A stretch of 64,000 nucleotides of DNA. Source: Mycoplasmataceae bacterium. Its GTDB lineage: Bacteria; Bacillota_I; Bacilli_A; Mycoplasmatales; Mycoplasmoidaceae. Both the position numbers and the translations under genes were made by a program. The stretch lies in the NCBI GenBank assembly GCA_031275175.1, contig JAISPD010000007.1, positions 27,696 to 91,695 on the forward strand, written 5' to 3'. The notes under the pieces were generated by a model. That model was given only the letters and a program-made list of their open reading frames with translations. It was not told the DNA's origin and ran no database searches. Below, one piece after another: positions 46,155 through 56,767 of this stretch (the first letter of the stretch is position 1; each line of letters opens with the position of its first letter).

Positions 46155-49100
46155 ATGGATAAGTTCAGATTATTTTTTTCAAGACTAGATTTATTAGAAT
46201 TAGAACAATTCAATGAATTATGTAAATATGTAACCTTTGACATTTATTTACCAACTAAAAAATTAAATGATCCTGAAAAGGTTTGTTTAAAAATTAAATT
46301 AAAACAGGTAATTCCGATTGAAATATTTTCTGTTCTATATAGAAATATAAGTGGAAAGAAAGAGTTCGTTGATGTTGAATTTGTTGGTAATCCTGTACCA
46401 ATTGAACCAGAACAATTATCAGCATACATTTTATTTTTTCTAGAACTAAATAATATTCACAATGTTTTAATTATTAATCTCATTAAACGTCAATCTTTAA
46501 CCATTTCTGATTCGGGATTGGTAGTCATTACTTACGATAGTAAGTCTGAATTTAAAGAATTCCATACTATTGAACCAGAACTTTTAAACTTTTTTGATGT
46601 CAACAAAATTTTTATATCAAAGTTTGATTATCAATTTAATGATGATTATAAAGAAGTAGAAGCATTTAGAAAAACTAGAGAAGAACAAATATTGACACCG
46701 CTAAAAACTAATCTAGATGAAATTGAACTAAAGCGAGTGCAAATTCATAATCAAAAAATATTTAATAACAAATGCAAAGAACCTAATGTTAAATTAGTAG
46801 ACATTGTTTACACAGGCGAAAACCAATATGTGAATGTTTCGGGTGAAATTTTTAAAATTACCGTTGATCCATTGCGAAACGGAACCCAAAAATTTGTTTT
46901 TTATATTAGTGATTACGAAGATTCCATTGCAATTACGCTATTTGCAGGAGTTAAAAAATCACTTAATTCATATGCAGCTGATGTTAATTTACCAACATTT
47001 TACTTAAAGTCTTTTAAAAAAGGTGATTGAGTTAAAGCTCACATTCGTGTGGATATGAATAAATATACTAACAACGAAGTGCAAGGTTTATCGAATTGCA
47101 TTATTAAAGTTGAAAGACCCAAACAATTTGCAAGGGAAGATCTTGAACCTACCACCAGAATTGAATTAATGGCGCATACAAATATGTCAATGTTTGATGG
47201 GCTAATAGAACCAGAAAAATTAATCAAACGTACTAAAAAATACAATTGGAATGGCGTTGGAGTTATTGATCGTTTCAATGTACATGCATATCCAGCAGTT
47301 ATGCTTGCTGCCAATAAATTTAAACAAAAAGTCGCTTATGGTTTAGAGTGCAATGTAATTAGTCGCAACGTTGAAATTGTTGTCCATCCACAACATCAAG
47401 ATTTAAATAATGCTGAATATGTAATTTTTGACGTAGAAACTACTGGTTTAAATAATGAGTTTGACGAAATTACAGAATTTGGTGCCATCAAAGTCAAAAA
47501 TGGAATGATTATTGATGAAGTAGATTGATTCGTGAGTATTAACAAACCTTTATCTTTTAAACTACAACAAAAAACTCACATTACCAACGAAATGTTAAAA
47601 AATCAACCCTGCATCAAGGAAACACTCAAAAAAATTGTAAATTTTTTTGGTGATGCTATCCTTATTGCCCACAATGCCATTAATTTTGACCTTCGCTTTA
47701 TTAATAAAAAACTATTACAGAACGATATGCCGCCTGTAAGAAACACGGTCATTGACACCTTACAACTTTCATATGCTATTAATACTCATCTCACCAGACA
47801 TAATCTTGGTGTTCTAGCAAGAGATTTGAAACTTAACTATGATGAATCTATTGCACACCGTGCTAATTTTGACACAAAAATCTTATATGAAATATGATTG
47901 GTATTTTTAAACCGCTTAAATGCACAGAATATTAAAAATATTGAAGACATTAATTTGAAACTGCAAAATAATGCATTGCATCATAATCAATTTGGTTATT
48001 TTGCTGAAATTTATGCGCGTAATCAAAACGGAATTAAAGATATATACAAATTGGTTTCTACATCACACACAACTAATTTACATCGTCATCCCAGAGTTTA
48101 CATTGACGAAATTAAGAACAATCGTAAAAATTTAATTGTTGCTAATCATCCAACTGACGGTGATATTTGAGATATAGCCATTAATGGTACTGATGAACAA
48201 TTAATATTAGCAATGACTTTTTATGACTACATATTTATAAGTCCACCAGTTAACGTAGCGCATTTAATTAATCGTGGTGAAATATCGGAACAAAATGTTA
48301 AAAAAACAATTCGTAAAATTATTACAACTGCTAATGATGTAAATAAACTAGTAATTGCTGTCAGCGATGCTTATTATTTGGATCCGGCAGATAAAATTGC
48401 ACACAATGTTTACATTCACACAAAGCAATTAGGAGGCGGCAGTCATCGTTTATATCGTTATGGTGATAACAATGATGTAATGCCAGATTTACATTTACGT
48501 ACCACTAAAGAAATGTTACAAGAATTTATTTTTTTGAAAGATGAACCACTAGTCCACGAATTAGTTATTAGTAATACACATACATTTATCAAACAAGTTG
48601 ATAATGAAATCAAACCCATTAAGGCTGGTTCATATCGACCAAAATTAGGTGATGTAGCTACTAAATTAAAAAATTTGGTATATGAACGTGCCAATCAAAT
48701 ATACACAAACAATATTCCTCAACCCATCATTGATCGCATAGAACATGAATTAAAAATGATTATTGACAATGATTATGCAATTATTTATTGATGCTGTTAT
48801 TTACTAGTAAAACAAACTAATGACGATGGTTATATTGTCGGTTCGCGAGGTTCAGTTGGTTCTTCCATTGTTGCATATTTATTAAATATTTCTGAAGTAA
48901 ATCCATTAAGGCCACATTATTATTGCCCAAATTGTAAACAAATTGATTTCAACATTTCCAATCATGCTGATGGTTTTGATCTTCCTGCTAAGAAATGTAC
49001 AAATTGTGGAACAACAATGTATGGTGATGGGCATAGTATTCCTTTTGAAACATTCTTAGGTTTTCCCGGCGAACCTAAAGTTCCTGATATAGATTTGAAT

Positions 49101-50531
49101 TTTCCTGGTGAATATCAAACAAAAGCTCATGCTTTTATTCGTAAATTATTTGGTCAATCTCAAACTTTTAGAGCCGGAACAATTTCAACTGTTGCTGAAA
49201 AAACGGCATTTGGATGAGTTCGCAATTATTTTGAATTAACTAATCCATCACAACAACCTAAAAATTCTTTGATTGAATGAATTGCTTCAAAATGTACCGA
49301 TGTCAAGCGTACAACAGGCCAACACCCAGGAGGAATTATTATCGTTCCCAAAGAATATGATATCTTAGATTTTACGCCATACAATTATCCTGCGGATAAT
49401 CGTGACACAGATTGATATACCACCCATTTTGACTATAAAAAAATTCATGACAATTTATTGAAATTTGACATCCTTGGGCATGAAGATCCCACATCTTTAA
49501 AGATGTTAGAAGATATTACTGGCATAAAAATCAAAAATATTATTTTCCATGATGATGATGTCATGAAACTTTATTATTCAATTGAGTCATTAAAAATAAA
49601 TGATCAGTCATTGTTTGATGAAAAAATCGGATCATTAGGATTGCCAGAATTTGGTACACAATTTGTAAGAAATATGCTATTAATAGCTCAACCTAAATCT
49701 TTTGCTGATTTAGTCCGTGTCTGTGGTTTAGCACACGGAACTGATGTTTGAAAAAATAACGCAGAGCAATTGATTCATAAACAAGGAATGAAATTATCTG
49801 AAGTTATTACTTGTCGAGATGATATTATGAATTATTTAATTCATAAAGGTATTAGCAATGAAGCTGCTTTCAAAATTATGGAATCAGTTCGTAAAGGAAA
49901 AGGGTTAACTTCTGAATGAATGACATTGATGCGCGAAAAAGGTGTTAGTGAATGATATATAAATTCATGTAACAAAATTAAATATTTGTTTCCCAAAGCT
50001 CACGCAACGGCCTATGTAATGATGTCCTGAAGAATTGCATGATTTAAAATCCATTATCCATTAGCGTTCTATGCAGTCTATTTTACTGTACGTCCAGCGG
50101 TAAGTGATTTACCAACTATTTTAAAAGGTCCGGATGCAATTCGCAGTAAATTGTATGACATCAAAACAAGACTTGCTGATTTTAAAACCAAAAGTACAGT
50201 TAAGGCTAAAGAAGAAGATTTGATTCCTATATATGAATTAGCATTAGAAATGTATGCCCGTGGTTATAGTTTTTCTAAAATCAGTTTGACCAAATCTGAT
50301 GCTTTTAATTACATCATTGATGGTAATACACTCATCCCGCCTTTTAAAGTACTAGATGGTATGGGAGAACAAGTTGCTCAATCTATCGTAGATGCAAGGA
50401 ATCAACATCCGTTTACTTCAAAAGCAGATTTATTGAAACGTACAAAAATCACCAAAACTTTAATGAATAGCTTTAATTTAATGGGTGTAACAGATGATTT
50501 GGATGAAGATAACCAAATGAGTTTATTTTAG
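46155..50531 (+). CDS. polC: DNA polymerase III PolC-type alpha subunit
   Basis: 1458 residues. Replicative polymerase with built-in proofreading. N-terminal domain, OB region and partial PHP ([12 protein letters not shown] near 338-349); DEDDh exonuclease inserted at about 420-590 with [21 protein letters not shown] and [10 protein letters not shown]; polymerase core with [16 protein letters not shown] near 896-911; zinc finger CPNC/CTNC near 925-950; [11 protein letters not shown]-terminal HhH and domain ending. Preceded by 43 nt after dxr. Last chromosomal-type gene before the accessory region. Confidence 0.97.
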
Positions 50532-50546
50532 ATAACTTTATTAGAG

Positions 50547-50577
50547 TTGACAAACAAAATTAAAAAATAATTATACT
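50547..50577 (+). promoter_or_regulatory. Promoter-like site after polC
   Basis: Consensus TTGACA (50547-50552) and TATACT (50572-50577) 19 nt apart. It points towards the tRNA remnant at 50598 and has no gene close by. It may be the old promoter of an RNA gene or serve the gene at 50708. Confidence 0.45.
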
Positions 50578-50597
50578 TGTGGCTAACTTTCGTTCTT

Positions 50598-50620
50598 TGG
50601 CGGAGACGATGAGATTCGAA
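50598..50620 (-). other. tRNA 3'-end remnant, candidate attachment site
   Basis: Read on the minus strand, these 23 nt are T-loop TTCGAAT, T-stem CTCAT, acceptor CGTCTCC, discriminator G and CCA. A G discriminator suits tRNA-Ser. No matching 5' half precedes it (the partner T-stem ATGAG is absent), so it is only a fragment. Such 3' tails mark one end of elements integrated in tRNA genes. Confidence 0.6.
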
Positions 50621-50679
50621 GTTTTTAGTTTCACATCCTTCATAACAATCATTATACATATTTTAATAAATTAAGCAAA

Positions 50680-50701
50680 AATACTTATCAACAAGTATAA
50701 T
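50680..50701 (+). promoter_or_regulatory. Operator overlapping -10, leaderless promoter
   Basis: ATACTT-ATCAAC-AAGTAT inverted repeat (50681-50698) whose right arm runs into -10 TATAAT (50696-50701). The gene's ATG at 50708 lies about where transcription should begin, so the mRNA is probably leaderless. The same operator shape occurs at three other promoters in the element. Confidence 0.65.
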
Positions 50702-50707
50702 CTTAGC

Positions 50708-50962
50708 ATGAATTCAAAAGGGCGTCCACGTAATAAAATTGAGGGTAAGACATTTGGTAGATATCACGTTCTAAAATATCATTACGAAAACCAATATGAC
50801 TACAACAAAATTGGTTCTTTTTATGATTGTTTTGATATGGTAGATGGTAAAATTAAGATAATAAGACGTGATCATTTAATACCTATTCAAAAAAATTACG
50901 AGCAAACATTAAAAGAAATAGAGGCGATTAATGAATATAAAAAGAAACATAATTTGGGATAA
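50708..50962 (+). CDS. Small basic protein, hypothetical (element gene)
   Basis: 84 residues. N-terminal KGRPRNKIEGKTFGRYHVLK resembles the leader block found before HNH or AP2 domains in phage proteins, where it precedes DNA binding; here no HNH follows. The rest is charged with a helical end. First gene of the accessory region, with a promoter carrying the shared operator, so a regulator role is possible but unproven. Converges on the ATPase gene. Confidence 0.6.
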   Translation: MNSKGRPRNKIEGKTFGRYHVLKYHYENQYDYNKIGSFYDCFDMVDGKIKIIRRDHLIPIQKNYEQTLKEIEAINEYKKKHNLG

Positions 50963-50986
50963 ATACAAGGCGTATTCTACAATGTC

Positions 50987-52639
50987 TTATTTTTGTTTAT
51001 TACTTAAAATGCGATCAATTTTAGAATTGATATTTGAGATGCAAACCGACAATTGATTTTTTGCAGGTTTTGTCAATATGGCTGTGTGCGCAATGGCATC
51101 TCGCAATATTTTATATATATTTATATCTCTTGACAAGTTTACATTTAAAGATTTATCAATGTTTGAGACTAAGTCATGAAAGCTTAAATAATACGACAAA
51201 TCTTGACTATTTTTTCTTACATCAAATGCTATACCAGCATTTAGTTTATTTTTTTCTTCTTTCTTTTTGTACTCCAGAGCTGTATTTTGACTTTCTTCGC
51301 TAAGTTTAATGTTTTTATGCCTAATAAAAGTTCTCAATAAATTTTCGGCAAGAAAACATCCTACATAATTTTTGCTATTAAATATACCATCAGATCTGAT
51401 TTTTTTAACTATCTCATCTATCATTGTTTTGCTTGCTTTTGTCGTTCCATAGTTTTTCTTAAGATCATTAGTTATTTCATTAAATAAAGAAGCCGCTTTT
51501 ATATCTGCTTTTGACATTTTTTCATTTTCTAAATCACCATCTTCACCTATTTCGTTACGTCATTTATCTCATTTTGGAAAAACGACATCATTAATTATTT
51601 TTTGAAATTCTGTCAAAAATTGCTGAAACTTTTCTGAATCTGCCTTAATAGACTCTCTATTTGTTGTAAAACTTTCTTTTTCGGATTCCAATTCATTTAA
51701 ATCTATTTGACCATACAAGTATTGGGGGACGACCCTAGACGATTGAATTCGACGTAAAATGTCTTTTTCTCTCAATCTCCCATTTGAAAAAATATCAATG
51801 GATGCTCGTTCATCTAACCCGGTTATTTTCAGATGTCTTGGGAGAATAACCGAAGCAATAAAACCAGTAATTTTCAATTTATTTTTTATATTTAAACATC
51901 TATAAGTTGAACGTTTGCCTATATGTTTAATAATTTTCTGTGAGAAAATATCTTTATTTCCGTTTACTGTTCATATAAATTGCGTGTTATCAATTAATTC
52001 ATCAATTTCATCTAAAGTTATTTTATCTCCATTAACATAGATATTGAAAGACTTGTCAAATAGAATAAACTTAAAACTCAGTGCAATCATTTTTTTAATT
52101 TTTTCTACTGTGTTATTAATGGAAGGGTTCAGTTGCTCAAATAAAAGTAACGTTCCACTCCTTTGCTTATTTAATTTTGCAGATATTTTGGGATTTATTT
52201 CATTCAAGCTATATTTTTGTGGTTCAATGTCATCAGTAATTGCTTTATCTAGTTCAGAATTATCAATTACTCCACCTATTACTTTTCCATTAATTACTTT
52301 AGAAGCTATATGTAACTTTTTTGAGCATGATAACAGTGCTAACTTACCTATTCCTTTTCTACCTATATATGGTCTACCATTTGGACTGCTATTACCTAAT
52401 TTTCTCTTTGAATAACCAACTTTTAAAAATTGATTTTGAAATGAAACTTCATCCATCCCGTATCCATCATCTATTATGGACATATTACTGTTTTCACGAT
52501 CAATTAAAATCCATACATTTTTGGCATCGGCATCTCACGAATTGGAAATTGCTTCGCCCAATATTGTTATAAAATTTCTATATAAATCTCTGCCCAAACT
52601 GTTTAATACACTTAAAGATATTCTAAAATTAAATGACAT
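50987..52639 (-). CDS. GHKL (MORC/MutL-like) ATPase with C-terminal HEPN-type motif
   Basis: 550 residues. Bergerat ATP site: N-box E29-A-I-S-N33-S-W-D36, G1 DDGYGM (57-62), G2 GRKGIGK (93-99). A second alpha/beta block continues to about 210. Middle region ~210-370 is helical. The C-terminal ~175 residues end with ILRDAIAHT, an R513-x4-H518 pattern typical of HEPN RNases. GHKL ATPases next to C5 methyltransferases are described in restriction-modification loci (Iyer, Abhiman and Aravind 2008). Overlaps the methyltransferase gene by 11 nt, so they are translated together. No DNA-endonuclease motif seen. HEPN call is inference. Confidence 0.82.
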
Positions 52640-53699
52640 TTTGATCTTGCAAATGTTTAATTATACTCATTCCAATAATTTTTCCAAGTCTCGGAGGAAC
52701 AGCATTACCGATTTGTCTTGCTATATCATTGAAACTATTTTTATTTTCTTTGAAAATAAATTGATAATTTGATGGAAAAGTTTGAAGCAAGGCACCTTCC
52801 CTAAGAGATATTGCTCTATTTTGTTCGGGGTGACCAAATCTTCCAGTACCGTAAGAAAAAAATTCAGTTGTAATGGTTGGTCCTATTTTGTTTCATTCCA
52901 TTCTAGAATACGGAGAAGTAAATGATTGACCGCTATTTTTCTTGTGACATTGACATCTCAAATTTTTTGGTCAATCTCGTCACGTACCACCTGGTTTTGA
53001 AATTTTAATTCTTTTTAAATTTAACTCAGTCAAATTTGCAGATCAATGTAAAGAATCCAATAATGATTGTTCTCCGGCCTTGATTGAAGGTAAATTAAAT
53101 ATAAATTTTTTAACTGTTGGCATTTTGTCAACATTTATTGGCTCAATCAAATTAATTTTACCGTGTAAAGAAGACAATAATACTAAACGTTTTCTTTTTT
53201 GAGGAATACCATAATTAGGACAATAAACGATTTTATACACAATTTCGTTATAACCGCAATCATTTAAAATTTTTAAAAATTTTTCAAAAATTATTGTATT
53301 TTTAATTTGAGGCACATTCTCCATTGAGATGATATCAGGTTTAACTTCTTTAATTAATCTTCCAAATTCTAATAAAAGATTGTATTTTTCATCCTGTACA
53401 TTTTTATCGCGCATTTTAGTTCTTAGTAACGAAAATGGCTGACATGGAGCGCACCCAACGAGAATTTTAAATGCATTTTTGCTATAAATTTCATTAATAT
53501 CCTTTGGTGTTATTTTTCTAATATCTTGCAAAATAAATTTAGTTTTATTGTTATTCCTATATGCTAACTCGCATGTTTTATTATTGTCAATCCCAGCAAC
53601 CACATTCAAACCAGCTTTTTTTAGTCCGCACGTCAGACCACCCGTACCACAAAAGAGATCAATGATTTCAATATTTTTTTTACTAATTTTATTTTTCAC
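52629..53699 (-). CDS. DNA (cytosine-5) methyltransferase
   Basis: 356 residues. All main C5-MTase motifs: I DLFCGTGG (14-21), IV GCAPCQPFS (82-90, catalytic C86), VI MENVP (126-130), VIII PQKRKRLVLL (166-175), and X ARQIGNAVPPRLG near 325-337. The target recognition part between VIII and X is about 130 residues and does not reveal the site. Modification arm of the locus with the downstream GHKL ATPase. Promoter is the divergent palindrome at 53760-53797; the 5' leader would be about 55 nt. Confidence 0.95.
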
Positions 53700-53759
53700 A
53701 ACTACTAATTATTGAATAAAAATAAATTTTTAAATACTTTTTTCAAGGATCAGCAAAAT

Positions 53760-53797
53760 ATCATTATAGCAGATATTTTTTTATCTGCTATAATGAT
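53760..53797. promoter_or_regulatory. Palindromic divergent promoter/operator
   Basis: Perfect 16-bp arms ATCATTATAGCAGATA and TATCTGCTATAATGAT around six T. Each arm carries a TATAAT -10 box pointing outward (minus 53768 to 53763, plus 53789-53794). One bound dimer of dimers would cover both start regions and so control the methyltransferase operon and the RHH operon together. The RHH protein at 53806 is the natural candidate binder. Confidence 0.8.
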
Positions 53798-53805
53798 GTG
53801 AGTCT

Positions 53806-54015
53806 ATGAATACTAAAGAATTAAAAATATTGCTAAAAAAATGAAAAATGATTAAGTCAAGTAAAAAAGCAGAAAAATTTTGTACTATTTCATGCAGAAT
53901 TCATAAAAGCAAAGCAGATGCATTTAAAAAAATCGCATCCAATTTAAATGTCAGACCATACAGCCTTCTTCAATCTTGAGTCAATGAAATAACTAGCGGT
54001 AAAAAAAATGATTAA
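53806..54015 (+). CDS. Ribbon-helix-helix DNA-binding protein (antitoxin-like)
   Basis: 69 residues. Basic N-terminus, then a strand-helix-helix unit FCTISCRIHKSKADAFKKIA and LNVRPYSLLQSWVNEIT, close to the CopG/Arc pattern. Hidden under the standard code by two UGA Trp codons. Overlaps the next gene by 8 nt (ATGATTAA). RHH proteins before a GNAT gene are the antitoxin layout of TacAT/AtaRT systems; here it probably also represses the palindromic promoter. Confidence 0.75.
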
Positions 54016-55084
54016 ATTCCTCTATAAATCATTTTCGCAGATTAATTTAAATGATTCATTTTTTGACTCTCTTCGTAATGATTATCAAGAGTTTAATAAT
54101 TGATTTAGCAAAAAATCCCTAGCGCATGAAAACGCATTTGTTTTATATAATGATGAATCTAAAATAATTGCATTCCTTTATTTGAAGAGTGAAAACGAGA
54201 CAATTCCTCTAACGAATTCTAATTTACCAATAGGGAACAGAATAAAAATTGGTACATTTAAAATAGATAATACAATCCGTAATTTGAGATTAGGTGAAGG
54301 TATGCTGGGGATAGCGCTATGGAAGTGGCAAAAAGACGATTCAATTGAAATTTATACTACTGTGTTTGAAAAACATAATGAATTGATTAATTTATTAGAA
54401 CGATTTGGTTTTCTAAACGTTGGGGTTAATTCGCGAGGAGAGAGAATTTATTTAAAAACTAAAAAGAAAATAGATTTTTCTGAAGCCTATAAGTCATTCC
54501 CGTTCATTGGTAAGTCAGTTTTTCAAAATTGCAGGTTAATACCAATAGAACAAGAATATCATGATCAATTGTTTCCATATTCAGAATTAGCTAATAACAA
54601 ATATGATGTTGAAAGTATCACGGCTGGTAACGGTATCACTAAAATTTACATTGCCACACCATCATCAACTTTAGATTTCCACAAAGGAGATCAGGCATTT
54701 ATTTATAGGAAATCCAATATTCCACCTAAAAAATATAAATCGGTTATTACTTCTTTTTGTACTATCTCAAAAATCATTCAAATTAAAATTAATTGAAAAA
54801 TTTTAAAAACTTTCAAAGACTTTCTTAATATTGTTGGGAATAAAACTGTTTATCCAAAAGAAGAGCTAGAAGAAATATTTAAAAGTCAAAAAAATATTAT
54901 TTTGATTGAATTAATATACAATGGTTATTTTGGTGCGGGGAATAATGTTAATTGGGATACATTAGTAACAAATAATTTATGGTGAGAGGATTATCCATAT
55001 TTATTTAAATACGATTTAAACCAATTTATAGAAATTTTAAAATTAGGAAAAGTAAATATTAATCAAATCATTTATGAAAAATAA
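54008..55084 (+). CDS. GNAT acetyltransferase fused to a PUA-like domain
   Basis: 358 residues. GNAT part at about 20-150 with acetyl-CoA loop NLRLGEGMLGIAL (R94-x-G-x-G98) and a typical LLERFGFLNVG end strand. The C-terminal part, from about 195, has KGDQAFIYRKSNIPPKKY followed by SVITSFCTIS, the look of an ASCH/PUA-type RNA-binding fold. GNAT-PUA-like fusions are plausible RNA or protein acetylators; with an RHH partner it could be a tRNA-targeting toxin, which is inference. Confidence 0.75.
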
Positions 55085-55451
55085 AAAAATATTAATCTCA
55101 ATTAAACCAAAATTTGTTGAAAAAATTTTATCAGGGGACAAAAAATACGAATATAGGACAAAAAGACCAAAAACGAATATTAACACTATGTTGATTTACT
55201 GCACTTCGCCGACGATGAAAATAGTGGCTGAAGCTTCAATTGAGCATATAATTTGTGGAACACCTAATAAAATTTGAAAAATGACAAATGAGAAATCAGG
55301 AATTCAACAAAAAGATTTTTTTAAATATTTTTCTGGTAAAAAAATGGCATATGCTTATAAATTGAATAAAATTACCAAATTTAATGCGCCACGAAAATTA
55401 AAATATTATGGCATCACACACCCACCGCAATCATTTCAGTTTTTGAAATAA
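55074..55451 (+). CDS. ASCH/PUA-like domain protein
   Basis: 125 residues, single domain. Starts KKILISIKPKFVEKILSGDK then KYEYRTKRPK, the classic ASCH opening, with IYCTSPTMKIVAEASIEHII and a C-terminal APRKLKYYGITHPPQSF. ASCH proteins are predicted RNA binders or RNA hydrolases. Overlaps the GNAT gene by 11 nt, so the three genes form one operon that ends at the terminator near 55475. Confidence 0.85.
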
Positions 55452-55461
55452 TTATTGCATT

Positions 55462-55585
55462 TCATAATGATTTTAAAAGCAAAAGAACCAACCTACAAGG
55501 TCAGTTCTTTAAGTGTTGCTCTTTTAAAAAAGTGAGTTATTTCAAGTTGTTGCGTTTGAGTACGTCTTCAACCCTATCTAGTCGA
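55462..55585. repeat. Tail/terminator cassette, copy 1
   Basis: Copy of a sequence also at 56372-56453 and 56768-56890. Contains hairpin AAAGAAC ... GTTCTTT (55482-55510) with an outer AGCAA/TTGCT pair and a U-rich tract on each side, so it ends the ASCH operon from the left and the coiled-coil gene from the right. Copies 1 and 3 also share the coding tail of the adjacent gene. Confidence 0.8.
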
Positions 55586-55755
55586 TTTTCGATTTTATCG
55601 AGTCTGGTTTCAATCTTATCAAAACGTGAGTTGTTACGCTTCTCAAATTCTTGAAATCACTTTGGAGGATTCATGTCATTAAGTATAGCATACTCAAAAA
55701 TGACCCCTACAAGTTCTGGATTAGTTGCCTTAACAATTTTGTATTGCTTTGCCAT
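55537..55755 (-). CDS. Small coiled-coil-tail protein, copy 1
   Basis: 72 residues. N-terminal ~38 residues unique (KIVKATNPELVGVIFEYAIL), then a heptad-repeat coiled coil RFDKIETRLDKIENRLDRVE ending DVLKRNNLK. The last ~20 residues match the gene at 56842 almost exactly at DNA level, as does the downstream terminator. Soluble; function unknown. Starts 1 nt after the SSB-like gene stop. Confidence 0.65.
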
Positions 55756-55756
55756 T

Positions 55757-56026
55757 CTAAAACACCTGAACTCTTTCAGCGACTAGTTGCATGTTATTGG
55801 ACTCATTTTTAATGCGCCCTTTAACACCGATGATAGAACCAGTAGACATTAAGTTTAATTCATTCTTAAATAATTGCTTATCTATTTTAATCTTAACGAT
55901 GTCGTATCAGTCCTCTTCGTTGCTTTCGACAAAAGGCTTTTCAACCTTAACGGTCACTGCACAATAATCTTGACTTTTAATCGTTTCAATTTTGCCAGTG
56001 ACACCAATGATGGCTATGAAGTTCAT
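55757..56026 (-). CDS. Single-strand DNA-binding-like OB-fold protein
   Basis: 89 residues. MNFIAIIGVTGKIETIKSQD, then VTVKVEKPFVESNEEDWYDI, VKIKIDKQLFKNEL, and GSIIGVKGRIKNESNN with LVAERVQVF: the strand order of an SSB OB fold, without the usual acidic Gly-rich C-terminal tail. Short form compared with chromosomal SSB (about 150-180). SSB genes are common in conjugative elements, where they protect the transferred strand. ATG lies 1 nt after the stop of a 34-codon frame. Confidence 0.75.
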
Positions 56027-56027
56027 A

Positions 56028-56132
56028 CTATATACAGATATAACCTAACTTGTCATATTCACCTTTCAAAGAACTATCACTTGCTGCCATTTTTGACATA
56101 GATTGGTTTTCTATTTTTTCAATTATTTGCAT
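56028..56132 (-). CDS. 34-residue leader frame, truncated duplicate
   Basis: Begins MQIIEKIENQSMSKMAASDS directly after a strong AAGGAGG SD and stops 1 nt before the SSB-like ATG. Residues 12-25 match the N-terminus of the 57259-57561 protein (MSKKAASDSSLKSE), so this is a 5' piece left by duplication. It may serve as a leader peptide coupling translation into the SSB-like gene. Confidence 0.5.
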   Translation of the reverse strand: MQIIEKIENQSMSKMAASDSSLKGEYDKLGYICI

Positions 56133-56307
56133 ATTGCCTCCTTAAATTGAAATTAAGGCAAGAACATTTTTGTCTAGTTTTAGCTAAACAAAATTACTAG
56201 CTATTCCTAGAACTAATTAAAAAAGATGCCATACTATGTATGATCATCAAATTGCACTAATTTTCTCGCAACAATATTATACTAAAAAAAGAGTATAAAT
56301 ATTATTT
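56060..56307 (-). repeat. Promoter/leader direct repeat, copy A
   Basis: About 248 bp nearly identical to 57522-57769, offset 1462 bp. On the minus strand it holds operator TATACTC-TTTTTT-TAGTATA (56297 to 56278), -10 TATAAT (56281 to 56276), a long 5' leader with the small palindrome CATACATAGTATG, hairpin CCTTAA/TTAAGG (56140-56158) covering part of the SD AAGGAGG, and the start of a short frame. From 56308 to 56371 nothing is recognised. Confidence 0.8.
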
Positions 56308-56371
56308 CTTTAATCGATTCTATTTATTGAATCATTAATGATTCCATATAAACCATTAAATAAGAATCGAA

Positions 56372-56453
56372 TTTCATAATGATTTTAAAAGCAAAAGAAC
56401 CAACCTACAAGGTCAGTTCTTTAAGTGTTGCTCTTTTAAAAAAGTGAGTTATT
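56372..56453. repeat. Tail/terminator cassette, copy 2
   Basis: Same hairpin cassette as copy 1 (stem near 56393-56421), directly after the gene at 56449-56691. Upstream flank CCATTAAATAAGAAT is also shared with copy 3, so the duplicated unit is longer than the hairpin. Confidence 0.8.
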
Positions 56454-56691
56454 TTAGATTGTTTCTTTTGAGAATGTCAAAAATAATTTGATCATTCTTT
56501 TCAAGTTTATCTAAACGAAACTTGAGTGTTTCAACCGTATTCTTTAATGGTTCAAATTGAGTTTTATTCCAATTAACAAACCAAGCTGGAGCTTTTGGTC
56601 CCTTAGACGGTTGAATTTCAACAACGATCTCGTCGCCGACACGCTTTGGGTCTTTATTGTATTTAGTAATTTTTACTTGCTTCATGCTCAT
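56449..56691 (-). CDS. Small coiled-coil-tail protein, copy 2
   Basis: 80 residues. Basic N-terminus KQVKITKYNKDPKRVGDEIV, a Pro/Gly-rich middle (PSKGPKAPAWFVNW), then coiled coil FRLDKLEKNDQIIFDILKRN ending NLK. Tail ending KRNNLK and the terminator are shared with the neighbours, the rest is not. Its ATG comes right after a GGAGTATAAT, so either a leaderless start or the second ATG (56685) is possible. Confidence 0.6.
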   Translation of the reverse strand: MSMKQVKITKYNKDPKRVGDEIVVEIQPSKGPKAPAWFVNWNKTQFEPLKNTVETLKFRLDKLEKNDQIIFDILKRNNLK

Positions 56692-56767
56692 AATTATACT
56701 CCATACTATTTACCCTCCTCAATCAATTCAAGCTTTAAACTGTACCCATTAAATAAGAATTGAATTC

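Noticed and set aside
50547..50640. A complete tRNA or other small RNA after polC
   Set aside because: Only the T-loop-to-CCA part of a tRNA is present and lies on the strand opposite the promoter; no cloverleaf can be built.
55874..56101. Plus-strand frame opposite the SSB-like gene
   Set aside because: Complement of the OB-fold gene; no start signal.
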